Positions 1 to 7,127 of a stretch of DNA of 64,000 bases are shown here, one piece after another. The DNA is from G963667425 sp963667425 [NCBI: bacterium] (GTDB lineage: Bacteria; UBP6; UBA1177). The first letter of the stretch is position 1, and each line of letters starts with the position of its first letter. A program made the position numbers and the translations under genes. Under the pieces are notes generated by a model. That model did no database searches and had not been told where the DNA came from. It worked only from the letters and a program-made list of their open reading frames with translations. Where the stretch lies: the NCBI GenBank assembly GCA_963667425.1, contig OY763407.1, forward strand, positions 2,356,001 to 2,420,000, read 5' to 3'.

Positions 1-1238
1 AGAGGATGTCTTCCCGTCAGAATAATTGTATCAATTTCTTTTGATGTAGGGCTTTTTCTGGTTCCTCTTACCTGAAAAGCTGTTGAAGGAAGCCTTGGCT
101 GCTCTGTATCTCTTATTGAATCGACATATTTTATATGTTCATTGACAACCGTTGTTATAAAAACTTTGAGCATTGAAAAAGCTTCTGCCTTATCTGCCGA
201 GGTATATGCTGAGAAGCTGCTTTTTACAATTCTTGAAGCTGTCATAGTAAGTTCTTCATCCGAAGCATTTGAAGAAAAATAACGTCTCATTAAAGATATC
301 GTATCTTCTTCTATTTTGCCATTTGTGTTGAATATAGTGTCAGAGTATCTTGCAAAAAGCGAATATTTTCTGACTTCTTCATTTTTTGGTTTGTAAAAGG
401 ATGAAATATAAGCTCCATCTTTGTCCAGTTTTATAACTTTCAGATGTTTAAGTTTCTTTTCATAAAAGAAGCCTTCAATAAAAGAGGTTATAACAGATAC
501 ATCGGAAAGAAAAGGAGCGTTTTCCTTCCATAAAGTTTTCCCTTCTGATATTTTTTTCAAAAGAAGAGAAGATACGATGGACTTTATTCCTTTTATACAA
601 CCTTTGAAATTAAGTTCTTTAAAAGATGGAAGAATGTTCTCTTCAAAAAAAACTTCTGCTTTTCTTGATGAAAAAATGTTTTTTATAAGTGGCACATTTT
701 CGCTGTTACCTACGTAAAGAACTTTTGGGTTCAGGTTCTTATCTTCATTAAAAATGTATAAGTTGCAGAAATTTTCTGATAAATTTATTATATGCGATGA
801 GTTCGTGTTTTCAAATCCACCTGAAACTATGAGCATGTCATCATTTTTATTTTTCTTAATTGTTTTTTCATAAACCTCTTTTGATGTATATGCTGACGAA
901 AGAGTCAGTCCTATGTCAAGAGCAGCTTTTTTTATGCTGTTCAATGAAAAAATAGTTGAACCAAGAAGAGATGCTTTGATAAAATCGCCATACGCTACAA
1001 CAGTAACAACATCTTTTTTTTCATCAATAAAAAGATTTTTATCCAGATAAGAGTCTCCGGTTCTCAATGATACAGTTTTTAAAGCTTCTCTTATAAGTTC
1101 GGCAGAAAAATTGGTACTGTCAATAGTGAAAACTATCTTGAAATCAATAACGTTTTTATCTCCTTCTTTTATCAGATGAAAAATTTCAAGAGTTCTTAAA
1201 GAAATATAGATAACAAGGAATTTGTCTTTCTGCTGCAA
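1..1238 (-). CDS. Degenerate MutL/GlmL-like protein, cut by the left window edge
   Basis: This frame stays open for 412 codons and runs off the left edge, so the C-terminus is missing. The only usable start is TTG at 1238, with GGAG 8 bases upstream. By eye it follows the MutL/GlmL family (ASKHA-fold partners of glutamate mutase): DDMLIVSGG near residue 133 matches LLAGGxDGG, NPKVLYVGN near 169 matches the VYAGN motif, PFLSDV near 240 sits at the PTP motif, and SKEIDTIILTG lies near 400. The nucleotide-binding signatures look eroded: LKVIKLDKDGAYIS stands where DIGGATTDV is expected, and the N-terminal DxGSTxTK is absent. It is the last visible gene of an envelope/PilZ operon, not beside a mutase. 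Family assignment is fairly sure; function is unknown and ATP binding is doubtful. Confidence 0.6.
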   Translation of the reverse strand, partial: MQQKDKFLVIYISLRTLEIFHLIKEGDKNVIDFKIVFTIDSTNFSAELIREALKTVSLRTGDSYLDKNLFIDEKKDVVTVVAYGDFIKASLLGSTIFSLNSIKKAALDIGLTLSSAYTSKEVYEKTIKKNKNDDMLIVSGGFENTNSSHIINLSENFCNLYIFNEDKNLNPKVLYVGNSENVPLIKNIFSSRKAEVFFEENILPSFKELNFKGCIKGIKSIVSSLLLKKISEGKTLWKENAPFLSDVSVITSFIEGFFYEKKLKHLKVIKLDKDGAYISSFYKPKNEEVRKYSLFARYSDTIFNTNGKIEEDTISLMRRYFSSNASDEELTMTASRIVKSSFSAYTSADKAEAFSMLKVFITTVVNEHIKYVDSIRDTEQPRLPSTAFQVRGTRKSPTSKEIDTIILTGRHP

Positions 1239-1239
1239 C

Positions 1240-1488
1240 TTATTTCTCCATTTCTTTTAGAAAAAAAGAGAAGTTTTCCTCTTTTGCAAATATAGTTTGC
1301 AATTTGCTGATGTTACTTTTCCGGAAAAAAATGGAGAGAAGCGGTTCTGATATATCAAACAATGATTGGAATGCTGAAAAAGGGAAAAAGATAGTTCCCA
1401 TAAAAGATGTTACTGGTTGTGCAAAAGTTTTGGAGTTCAAATTTTTTGCAATTTCTTTTATTATATTTTCGTCATCTTTTGTTATCAT
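1240..1488 (-). CDS. Small conserved-operon protein of unknown function
   Basis: An 82-residue protein that I do not recognise. Its ATG overlaps the stop of the PilZ gene (ATGA), and its stop lies one base before the TTG of the MutL-like gene, so it is probably translated by coupling within the operon. There is no strong ribosome binding site of its own. The sequence is rich in Phe, Lys and Glu, with a hydrophobic central stretch (SFMGTIFFPFSAFQSLF, about residues 28 to 44) that could be an amphipathic helix rather than a clear membrane segment. Being kept in frame between two coupled genes is the main evidence that it is real. Confidence 0.55.
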   Translation of the reverse strand: MITKDDENIIKEIAKNLNSKTFAQPVTSFMGTIFFPFSAFQSLFDISEPLLSIFFRKSNISKLQTIFAKEENFSFFLKEMEK

Positions 1489-1892
1489 AGGTCTGTGTCA
1501 AAGAAGAGCGGTTCTTTCTTTTTTAGAAATTTATCGATAATTACTTTATCTTTTTCTGATAAATTGACGAACTGAAGTCCCATCCCAGGTTCAATACTGG
1601 CATCTGAAGAGGAATCTTCACTTCTTATCCATGCCACTTTTGCAACAAATTCAATCGTTTCATTTTCAAGTTTCATATTTATTTTAAATTCGGTACCTAT
1701 GTCAAAAGTTTGTCTTGTCGCAATAAAGAGACCGCCATTACTTATGTTTTCAGTAAAACCGTTAAAAAAGTTATGTGGACCCGTTAATGTTACTTCAAGT
1801 TCAGCATCAATTCTGGGTGCACGTCTCTGATTATTAGAAAAGATAACATCATCTTTTTGTCTCTGTTGAAGATCCAGATTTGAATCTTTCAT
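1485..1892 (-). CDS. PilZ domain protein (TIGR02266-type)
   Basis: A 135-residue, single-domain PilZ protein, expected to bind cyclic-di-GMP in the cytoplasm. Both ligand motifs are present: RRAPR near residue 24 (RxxxR) and NISNGG near residue 49 (D/NxSxxG). The end of the domain reads PGMGLQFVNLS, typical of the Myxococcus-type paralogous family. The start was set at ATG 1892 because GGAGGA sits four bases upstream; an in-frame GTG at 1904 overlaps that ribosome binding site and is unlikely. It lies between the OmpA gene (16-base gap) and a coupled small gene, so it may tie c-di-GMP level to an envelope function. The PilZ call is secure; the target is unknown. Confidence 0.9.
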   Translation of the reverse strand: MKDSNLDLQQRQKDDVIFSNNQRRAPRIDAELEVTLTGPHNFFNGFTENISNGGLFIATRQTFDIGTEFKINMKLENETIEFVAKVAWIRSEDSSSDASIEPGMGLQFVNLSEKDKVIIDKFLKKKEPLFFDTDL

Positions 1893-1908
1893 TTCTTCCT
1901 CCACGAAA

Positions 1909-3213
1909 CTACTGTTCTATATTAAATTCAACTCTTCTATTTTTTGCCTGACCACTTTTTGTTCTGTTGGATGCAATAGGTTTATCCGGTCCATAGCCTA
2001 CAGCCTTAAGTTTTGAAGGTGCTACACCTTTGGATATAAGATAAGCCCTTACAGATTCGGCTCTTTTTTGTGAAAGCTTTATGTTGTAGTTTCTGTTTCC
2101 AACAGAATCTGTGTGTCCTTCTATAACTACCTGTTTTATGGATGCTGCATTTTTTATAGCATCAGCAACTTCGTCAAGCATTGAATAAGAATCATTTTTA
2201 ATAGTTGCTTTTCCTGTTGCAAAGAAAACTGTCTGTTTAAGCTCTATTTTTTTATCTGTCACGACAATGAGCTTGTATTTTTTAGGGCATCCCTGTTCTT
2301 CTTTTACACCTGGAACATCCGGACATTTGTCTTCTGCATCAACAATTCCGTCTCCATCTTTGTCAAGTACAGGACATCCCTGATTTTCAATAGGTCCGGC
2401 GGTATCAGGGCACTTATCTTCATGGTCAAGAATGGTATCTTTGTCGTTGTCGCTATCAGGACAACCGTCATTATCTTCAAAACCATCCTTGTCTTCAGGA
2501 AGAGCAGGGCATTTATCTATTTCATCAGGAATTCCGTCTTTATCCGCATCTGTTACAGGACATCCCTGATTTGTTGCAGGACCTGCAGAATCAGGACATT
2601 TGTCATCAACATCAAGAATTTTATCTTTATCATTATCAAAGTCGGGACAACCATCTTCGTCTTCAAAGTTGTCTTTATCTTCAGCATCAAACGGACACTG
2701 ATCCTTCAAATCAGGAATTCCATCCTTGTCGCTGTCTTTATTGACATCTACAGCAGGGCATCCCTTAAGTTCTGGCACCCCTTTTTCTTCAGGGCACTGA
2801 TCTTCAGCATCAGCAACAGTGTCTCCATCTTTGTCAGGACATCCTAATGCTTCAGGGGTTCCTGGAATAAGAGGACATTTATCATCTTTATCTTCAATTC
2901 CGTCTTCATCTTTGTCTTTAGGAATACAGTAATCCGCATTTTTTGCTACATATTCGGCAAAATCTCTTTCTTTTAAGAGATGAGCTTCTGCTTTAGCCAG
3001 GTTGCCGTTATTTAACTCTATTTCTGCAAAGTCAAGTAGGGATTCGGCGTTCGCAAGCTCATATGATGTACATGTTTTGGCGCCTCTTTCACTATCGTTT
3101 TTGAGTCGCTGACGTTCAACCTTTATTGTTGCATTAATTCCTTTTCCGGCTGTACATGAAAGCATGTTTGTTAGAAGTGCTGTCAAAAGGATAAAAAATA
3201 TTATTTTTCTCAT
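1909..3213 (-). CDS. OmpA-family lipoprotein with thrombospondin type 3 calcium repeats
   Basis: A 434-residue lipoprotein that should tether the outer membrane to peptidoglycan. The lipobox LTNMLSC lies at about residues 14 to 20. Residues 98 to 315 hold about eight thrombospondin type 3 repeats (DxDxDGxxDxxDxCP spacing), which bind calcium in known members. Residues 325 to 434 form an OmpA C-terminal domain, with VFFATGKATI, IEGHTDSVGN and an NRRVEF end, which binds diaminopimelate peptidoglycan. AGGAGG precedes ATG 3213, and the start overlaps the stop of the upstream lipoprotein gene by four bases. Cysteine pairs in the repeats suggest an extracytoplasmic location. The assignment is very clear; any pathway role beyond envelope integrity is inference. 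Confidence 0.93.
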   Translation of the reverse strand: MRKIIFFILLTALLTNMLSCTAGKGINATIKVERQRLKNDSERGAKTCTSYELANAESLLDFAEIELNNGNLAKAEAHLLKERDFAEYVAKNADYCIPKDKDEDGIEDKDDKCPLIPGTPEALGCPDKDGDTVADAEDQCPEEKGVPELKGCPAVDVNKDSDKDGIPDLKDQCPFDAEDKDNFEDEDGCPDFDNDKDKILDVDDKCPDSAGPATNQGCPVTDADKDGIPDEIDKCPALPEDKDGFEDNDGCPDSDNDKDTILDHEDKCPDTAGPIENQGCPVLDKDGDGIVDAEDKCPDVPGVKEEQGCPKKYKLIVVTDKKIELKQTVFFATGKATIKNDSYSMLDEVADAIKNAASIKQVVIEGHTDSVGNRNYNIKLSQKRAESVRAYLISKGVAPSKLKAVGYGPDKPIASNRTKSGQAKNRRVEFNIEQ

Positions 3214-4016
3214 TTTTTATCCTCCTCTTTTTCTTCTTTTGCATCCTTTGCTTTCTTTTTCTTTGCTTCTTCTGCCATTTTTTTATATTTCTCATACATA
3301 TCGGCATAAGGATCTTCAGACTTTTTTTCTTTAACCTCTTTTTCCGATTTTTCTTCTTTCTTTTCAGCCGGTTTGGTTTCAGGATTTGATTTTTGCTCAG
3401 GCACGGCAGGCACAGGTTTTACTTCTTCAGGGTTTGGTGGAGAAGGTTCCGTTTTGGTTTGTACAGGAACAGGCGCAGTAGGCGTTTCTTTTTTGTCTTT
3501 TTCTTCCGTTTTATTGTTTTCTTTCAACTGATTTTCAGGAAGGTTTTCTTTGCTTTCTGAAGGTTTTGTATCAGATACGGCAGGAATTACAGCAGGTTCT
3601 TCTTGCTTGGTAGTGTTTTTATCTGTCTGCGGTGTTTCAGCTGGTTTTGGTTCGCTGTTCTGGACATTAGCTGCAGCTATCATTGCTGATGCAGTTGCAA
3701 AATATTCTATAGCCTTATCAGCCATTTTAAAGGAATCTTCATAAAGTGCACCAGCTTGAAGTTCCCTTGCTTTTTTAAGATAAAGATCTCCCTTAAAATA
3801 AAAATAAGCGGCTTCTCCTTTTGATTTTTTGTTTAAAGATTCATTGTTATAAACATCTCTCTTTATTATTGATGCATCCTCGGCAGCACGTGAAATAAGT
3901 TCCAGGGTTTCCTGTTTTGCACTATCTGCTTTTATTATCGATTGTGTCGACTTTATAGGACCACATGCAGATACAGAAAAAAGAAGAAATAATATCAAAT
4001 ATAGCTGATACTTCAT
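3210..4016 (-). CDS. Lipoprotein with charged, Pro/Lys/Glu-rich C-terminal half
   Basis: A 268-residue lipoprotein with lipobox FSVSAC (Cys about residue 18). Residues 25 to 115 look helical (alternating Ala/Glu/Lys runs), resembling DUF4398-type envelope helical domains, which are often encoded next to OmpA proteins. From about residue 120 it turns into a low-complexity tail rich in Pro, Glu and Lys that ends in a long KE coiled-coil-like run. GGAG precedes ATG 4016 by seven bases. It is the first gene of the operon, four bases overlapping ompA, with a promoter just upstream. A periplasmic spacer or partner of the OmpA protein is the likely role, inferred from context only. Confidence 0.7.
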   Translation of the reverse strand: MKYQLYLILFLLFSVSACGPIKSTQSIIKADSAKQETLELISRAAEDASIIKRDVYNNESLNKKSKGEAAYFYFKGDLYLKKARELQAGALYEDSFKMADKAIEYFATASAMIAAANVQNSEPKPAETPQTDKNTTKQEEPAVIPAVSDTKPSESKENLPENQLKENNKTEEKDKKETPTAPVPVQTKTEPSPPNPEEVKPVPAVPEQKSNPETKPAEKKEEKSEKEVKEKKSEDPYADMYEKYKKMAEEAKKKKAKDAKEEKEEDKK

Positions 4017-4053
4017 AATTACACTCCAGCATATTTCTTTTCCAGACCCCGAA

Positions 4054-4082
4054 AATTTAACAGAAAGGTCTTTTTAAGTCAA
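4054..4082 (-). promoter_or_regulatory. Sigma70-like promoter of the lipoprotein/OmpA/PilZ operon
   Basis: On the minus strand TTGACT (4077-4082) and TAAATT (4054-4059) are separated by 17 bases, about 40 bases before the first start codon. Confidence 0.6.
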
Positions 4083-4104
4083 GTTTAACCATACAGGCCT
4101 TCTT

Positions 4105-4689
4105 TTATTTGCCTTTTATTCGCATTTTTCTAAAAATATTTTTGATAAACGGTGCCTCTGCTCCTCTAAAGATACCTTCAGATGCATTTTTGACATCTTC
4201 TATAGTATAAAATGCTCCTGGATTGTAATTCCTGAGGGCTGGCAAAACTTCTTTCAGATTACTTCTTTTAAGTACGGAAAGAAAAATTTTTACTTTTTCG
4301 CTATTTCCTTCCCCGTCTATTAATGTATAGCCCATATTTGATTTCCTCATAAAATTTATGAAGTCATCGCTGTTTTTTCTAAAAACTATTCTTAGAATAA
4401 CAAGTCCTAAAGAAAGTTTTTCTTCAAGCATCATTCCAACGTAGTTTCCTGTCGCAAAACCGAGTCCATAAGCTAGAAAACATGCTGCATTTTCAAGATG
4501 CATCATAACTTGTCTTATGGCTACGAGCCAGATAATAACTTCAAAAAAGCCAAGAAAAGGAGCTAATCTCTTATATCCTTTTGCTAAAAATATAACTCTC
4601 ATTGTCCCGATTGTTACATCGCAAATTCTTGCTGCAAAAATTAAAAAAGGGATAAATAACCATGAATAAAGAAGCTCGCTGTTAGGCAT
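4105..4689 (-). CDS. UPF0316 / DUF5698 family membrane protein
   Basis: A 194-residue integral membrane protein. The N-terminal half has hydrophobic segments and the UPF0316 signature: AARICDVTIGTMRV near residue 21, then LGFFEVIIWL. The C-terminal half is soluble, with a DUF2179-like segment ending PGAFYTIEDV, a domain of the YitT type that in related proteins senses a small ligand. The start was set at ATG 4689 because GAGG lies seven bases upstream; a longer frame reaching 4743 has no such site. It is transcribed alone. Members of the family have no established function, so none is proposed beyond membrane location. Confidence 0.85.
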   Translation of the reverse strand: MPNSELLYSWLFIPFLIFAARICDVTIGTMRVIFLAKGYKRLAPFLGFFEVIIWLVAIRQVMMHLENAACFLAYGLGFATGNYVGMMLEEKLSLGLVILRIVFRKNSDDFINFMRKSNMGYTLIDGEGNSEKVKIFLSVLKRSNLKEVLPALRNYNPGAFYTIEDVKNASEGIFRGAEAPFIKNIFRKMRIKGK

Positions 4690-5030
4690 AGATACCTCAA
4701 AAAATCTTAATAGCCAAGATAAATATCCTAATGAGATTAACATTAAATATAAAAATTTCCAGTAATTCCATAAATAAAGGTCTAGAAATAACTTTCGAAT
4801 GTTTAATATCTAATAGATAATGATAAGAATTTTATAAAAAACTATAACTCTGGAGTATGAAAGAGAAGTGTGATGAAAAAAAAGTTTGTTTTATATTCGG
4901 TTTTAATAACCTGTTTTTATTATGAAAAATAAAATCTTTTTGAAAAAATCTCTTTTATGTCAAAAAAATATTTGACAGTAATGAAAAAATCATTATAAAT
5001 CCCCTTGTTCGATTTTTGAGGAGTTAAAAG
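4690..5030 (+). other. Intergenic region, AT-rich, no gene
   Basis: These 341 bases lie between the divergent UPF0316 and secG genes. They are very AT-rich and hold the secG promoter and a small interrupted palindrome (ATCTA-A-TAGAT, near 4809). I see no convincing gene or RNA. Confidence 0.6.
4972..4999 (+). promoter_or_regulatory. Sigma70-like promoter of secG
   Basis: TTGACA (4972-4977) and TATAAA (4994-4999) are 16 bases apart. The start codon of secG follows about 30 bases after the -10, with GAGGAG before it. Confidence 0.75.
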
Positions 5031-5366
5031 ATGTACTCGACTTTCGCAGTTGTCCAGGTAGTTATTTCAGCCCTGCTCATTACTGTAATCCTTCTTCAGG
5101 AAGGGAAAAAAGGAATGGGCGCTATCTTCGGTGGTTCAAGCGCTTCAGTGTTTGGTGCCAAAGGAGCCGGCAATGTACTTACCAAAGCCACGACTGTACT
5201 CGCTGTGTTGTTTTTATTTAACTCTATATGGCTAGGTCACCTTTCAAGTTCTGATGATTCTGTTGTTAATTCAATTAATCCTCAGATGAAAGAAGAAGTT
5301 GAAAAAAACGTGACTGCACCGGTTGAAAAGGCTGCTGAAGATAAGAAGGCCGACAAATCGGAATAA
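5031..5366 (+). CDS. secG: Preprotein translocase subunit SecG
   Basis: A 111-residue small subunit of the SecYEG channel, which helps SecA-driven export by changing membrane topology. It has two membrane helices, residues about 3 to 23 and 53 to 73, joined by the cytoplasmic loop LLQEGKKGMGAIFGG, the family signature. The loop carries the typical GSSASVFGAKGAGN run. The tail (residues 80 to 111) is charged and Lys/Glu-rich, as in other SecG. GAGGAG precedes the ATG. A tRNA-Leu gene follows 45 bases later with no obvious promoter between, so the two are probably co-transcribed, as secG and leuU are in Escherichia coli. Confidence 0.93.
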   Translation: MYSTFAVVQVVISALLITVILLQEGKKGMGAIFGGSSASVFGAKGAGNVLTKATTVLAVLFLFNSIWLGHLSSSDDSVVNSINPQMKEEVEKNVTAPVEKAAEDKKADKSE

Positions 5367-5411
5367 TAGTCTAGAGAACGTTTGCTCTTTTACTTTAAGA
5401 GTTCCTGTGGT

Positions 5412-5499
5412 GCAGGAGTGGTGGAATTGGTAGACACGCAAGACTAAGGATCTTGTGCCTATTGCTGGTGTGGGGGTTCGAGTCCCCCCTTCTGCACCA
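5412..5499 (+). tRNA. tRNA-Leu (anticodon AAG)
   Basis: A complete 88-base class II tRNA with encoded CCA. The acceptor GCAGGAG pairs with CTTCTGC, the anticodon stem CAAGA pairs with TCTTG, the loop is CTAAGGA, a long variable arm is present, and the T arm is GGGGG-TTCGAGT-CCCCC. U33 is followed by AAG, so A34 would have to be deaminated to inosine by a TadA-type enzyme to read CUU, CUC and CUA. The equivalent E. coli gene at this position, leuU, has GAG. The anticodon is read directly from the sequence and is unusual for bacteria. Confidence 0.93.
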
Positions 5500-5511
5500 A
5501 ACAAAAAAAGT

Positions 5512-5537
5512 TTCCCTCGTTGTAGGGATTTTTTTTT
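5512..5537 (+). terminator. Rho-independent terminator after tRNA-Leu
   Basis: TCCCT and AGGGA form a short stem (5513-5517 with 5524-5528) around a six-base loop, followed by nine T. It closes the secG-tRNA unit. Confidence 0.75.
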
Positions 5538-5642
5538 GCCTTTACAAAATTCCCCCAAAGTTTTTTAAGAAAATGTTTTAAATTAAAAAAATATTACTAC
5601 AGATTTGTCTTTTATAAACAATTGAAAAATACTTAAGAAAGC

Positions 5643-6947
5643 TTACTTTGAAAATTCCTGTTCAAGTTCCTGAAACTCTTTGGAGAAAACATTGTCTCTG
5701 TAAAGAAATCTGCCTTTAACCATTGTTGATGTGATATTTGAAGCATCTGCTCCATAAACGATAGCTGAAGATGGATTTGATTTCCAGTTAAATGTTTGAG
5801 GTGTATCCATATTCAAAATAATCATATCTGCATTTTTACCGATTTCGAGAGAACCGGTACTTGAACTCTTTCCAAGTATATCTGCCCCTGATATCGTTGC
5901 CATTCTGATAATATCTTCTGCAGGAGTAAGTGTTGGATCATTGTTGATTCCTTTCTGAAGAAGAGATGCAAGTTTCATTTCCTGAAGAAGATTAAGGGTG
6001 TTGTTGCATGGCGCACCATCTGCTCCTATACCAACTCTTCTACCTTCTTTTAAGTATGAACTTATAGGTGCAACACCGCTTCCAAGCTTAAGATTTGTTG
6101 CTGGACAGTGCGCTATTCCAAAATTTATATCTCTAAAAATATTTCTTTCATCATTATCGAGATGAACAGCGTGGGCAATAACAGTTTTATTATTTAATGC
6201 TCCAATGTTTTCAAGATATGCTACGTTTCCATATCCGCTTTTTTTCTTTATAAAAACCACTTCTTCAGGGTGTTCTGATGCATGAGTGTGAATTATTATG
6301 TTGTATTGATCTGATAATTCTCTTACTTCTTTAAGCAGCTCATTGCTGCAGCTTAAAGCAAACCTTGGACATAAAGCATAATTTATTAGTCCATCATTTG
6401 AATTGTTATATTTATAGTACAGATCCATGCTTTCCTTTATTGATGTCTTTGTTTTCTCCTGCATACTAACAGGCGCATCAGGCGTAGCATCCATCATTGC
6501 TTTGCCGCCGGTATATCGGAATCCTATTTTTTTTACTATTTCAAAAATGGTTTCCTGTTCGTGGACAGTTCCCATATCAAGTACGGACGTTGTTCCTGAT
6601 GCAATAATTTCCTTAAGTGCGAGAATAACGCTTTTTCCCATCCTTTTTCTATCAAGAGAAGATTCAAACGGCCAGATTTCTTTTTGAAGCCATGTTATGA
6701 GAGGCATTTCTTCTGCTTTGTTTCTATGCATGGTTTGACATAAATGTATATGAGACTGTATTAACCCAGGCATAATTATAGAATTTTCTTTTCCATCTAT
6801 GATTTCTGCGGTTTCATACTTCGTTTCCAAATTTTGTTCTTTTGATATTTCTACAATGTTTCCGTTTTTTACAAGAATAGATCCTTTAAAAAAGTCTATT
6901 CCTGATACTTTCGGATTAAGTAAATAAAAATTCTTAAACAGGTACAT
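5643..6947 (-). CDS. Amidohydrolase of the MtaD/SsnA type (S-adenosylhomocysteine or methylthioadenosine deaminase-like)
   Basis: A 434-residue metal-dependent hydrolase that probably deaminates an adenosine-type or related amine substrate in the cytoplasm. The family residues are in order: SHIHL near residue 65 (HxH metal ligands), HTHASEHPEE near 222, IAHAVHL near 260, and GADGAPCNN near 312 (the metal Asp). The C-terminal GxLxxGKxADxxI motif reads GSLEIGKNADMIIL. GGAGGT lies just before the ATG. It is a single-gene unit. The MtaD/SAH deaminase branch is the best match in length and motifs, but guanine deaminase-like or triazine-type relatives share them, so substrate is left open. Confidence 0.8.
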   Translation of the reverse strand: MYLFKNFYLLNPKVSGIDFFKGSILVKNGNIVEISKEQNLETKYETAEIIDGKENSIIMPGLIQSHIHLCQTMHRNKAEEMPLITWLQKEIWPFESSLDRKRMGKSVILALKEIIASGTTSVLDMGTVHEQETIFEIVKKIGFRYTGGKAMMDATPDAPVSMQEKTKTSIKESMDLYYKYNNSNDGLINYALCPRFALSCSNELLKEVRELSDQYNIIIHTHASEHPEEVVFIKKKSGYGNVAYLENIGALNNKTVIAHAVHLDNDERNIFRDINFGIAHCPATNLKLGSGVAPISSYLKEGRRVGIGADGAPCNNTLNLLQEMKLASLLQKGINNDPTLTPAEDIIRMATISGADILGKSSSTGSLEIGKNADMIILNMDTPQTFNWKSNPSSAIVYGADASNITSTMVKGRFLYRDNVFSKEFQELEQEFSK

Positions 6948-6982
6948 TTTACCTCCAACAGAACATTACGGCACAAGGGGTT

Positions 6983-7010
6983 ACTTTACTCATTAAGATG
7001 CTAATTTCAA
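6983..7010 (-). promoter_or_regulatory. Likely promoter of the amidohydrolase gene
   Basis: On the minus strand TTGAAA (7005-7010) and TAAAGT (6983-6988) are 16 bases apart, 35 bases before the start codon. Confidence 0.45.
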
Positions 7011-7063
7011 GTAATTGTTAAGTATAAAAACGACATACAAATTATTGTTACGTGATATCAAAC

Positions 7064-7093
7064 TTGACAAAAGGATAATTAATGTTTTAATAT
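7064..7093 (+). promoter_or_regulatory. Likely promoter of the Asp-rich lipoprotein gene
   Basis: TTGACA (7064-7069) is followed by TAATAT (7088-7093) at 18 bases, or TTTAAT at 16. The start codon lies 35 bases downstream. Confidence 0.55.
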
Positions 7094-7127
7094 TGACTGG
7101 TTGTTACTAATTTTTTAGGTGATAGTT

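Noticed and set aside
2422-2847. Plus-strand frame opposite the thrombospondin repeats
   Set aside because: It follows the repeats of the minus-strand OmpA gene, has no ribosome binding site, and gives a low-complexity Ile/Phe/Arg protein.
4873-4932. A 19-codon frame starting MKKKFVLYSVLITC, like a lipoprotein signal
   Set aside because: It is very short, has no good ribosome binding site, ends five residues after the Cys, and lies in AT-rich DNA where such frames arise by chance.
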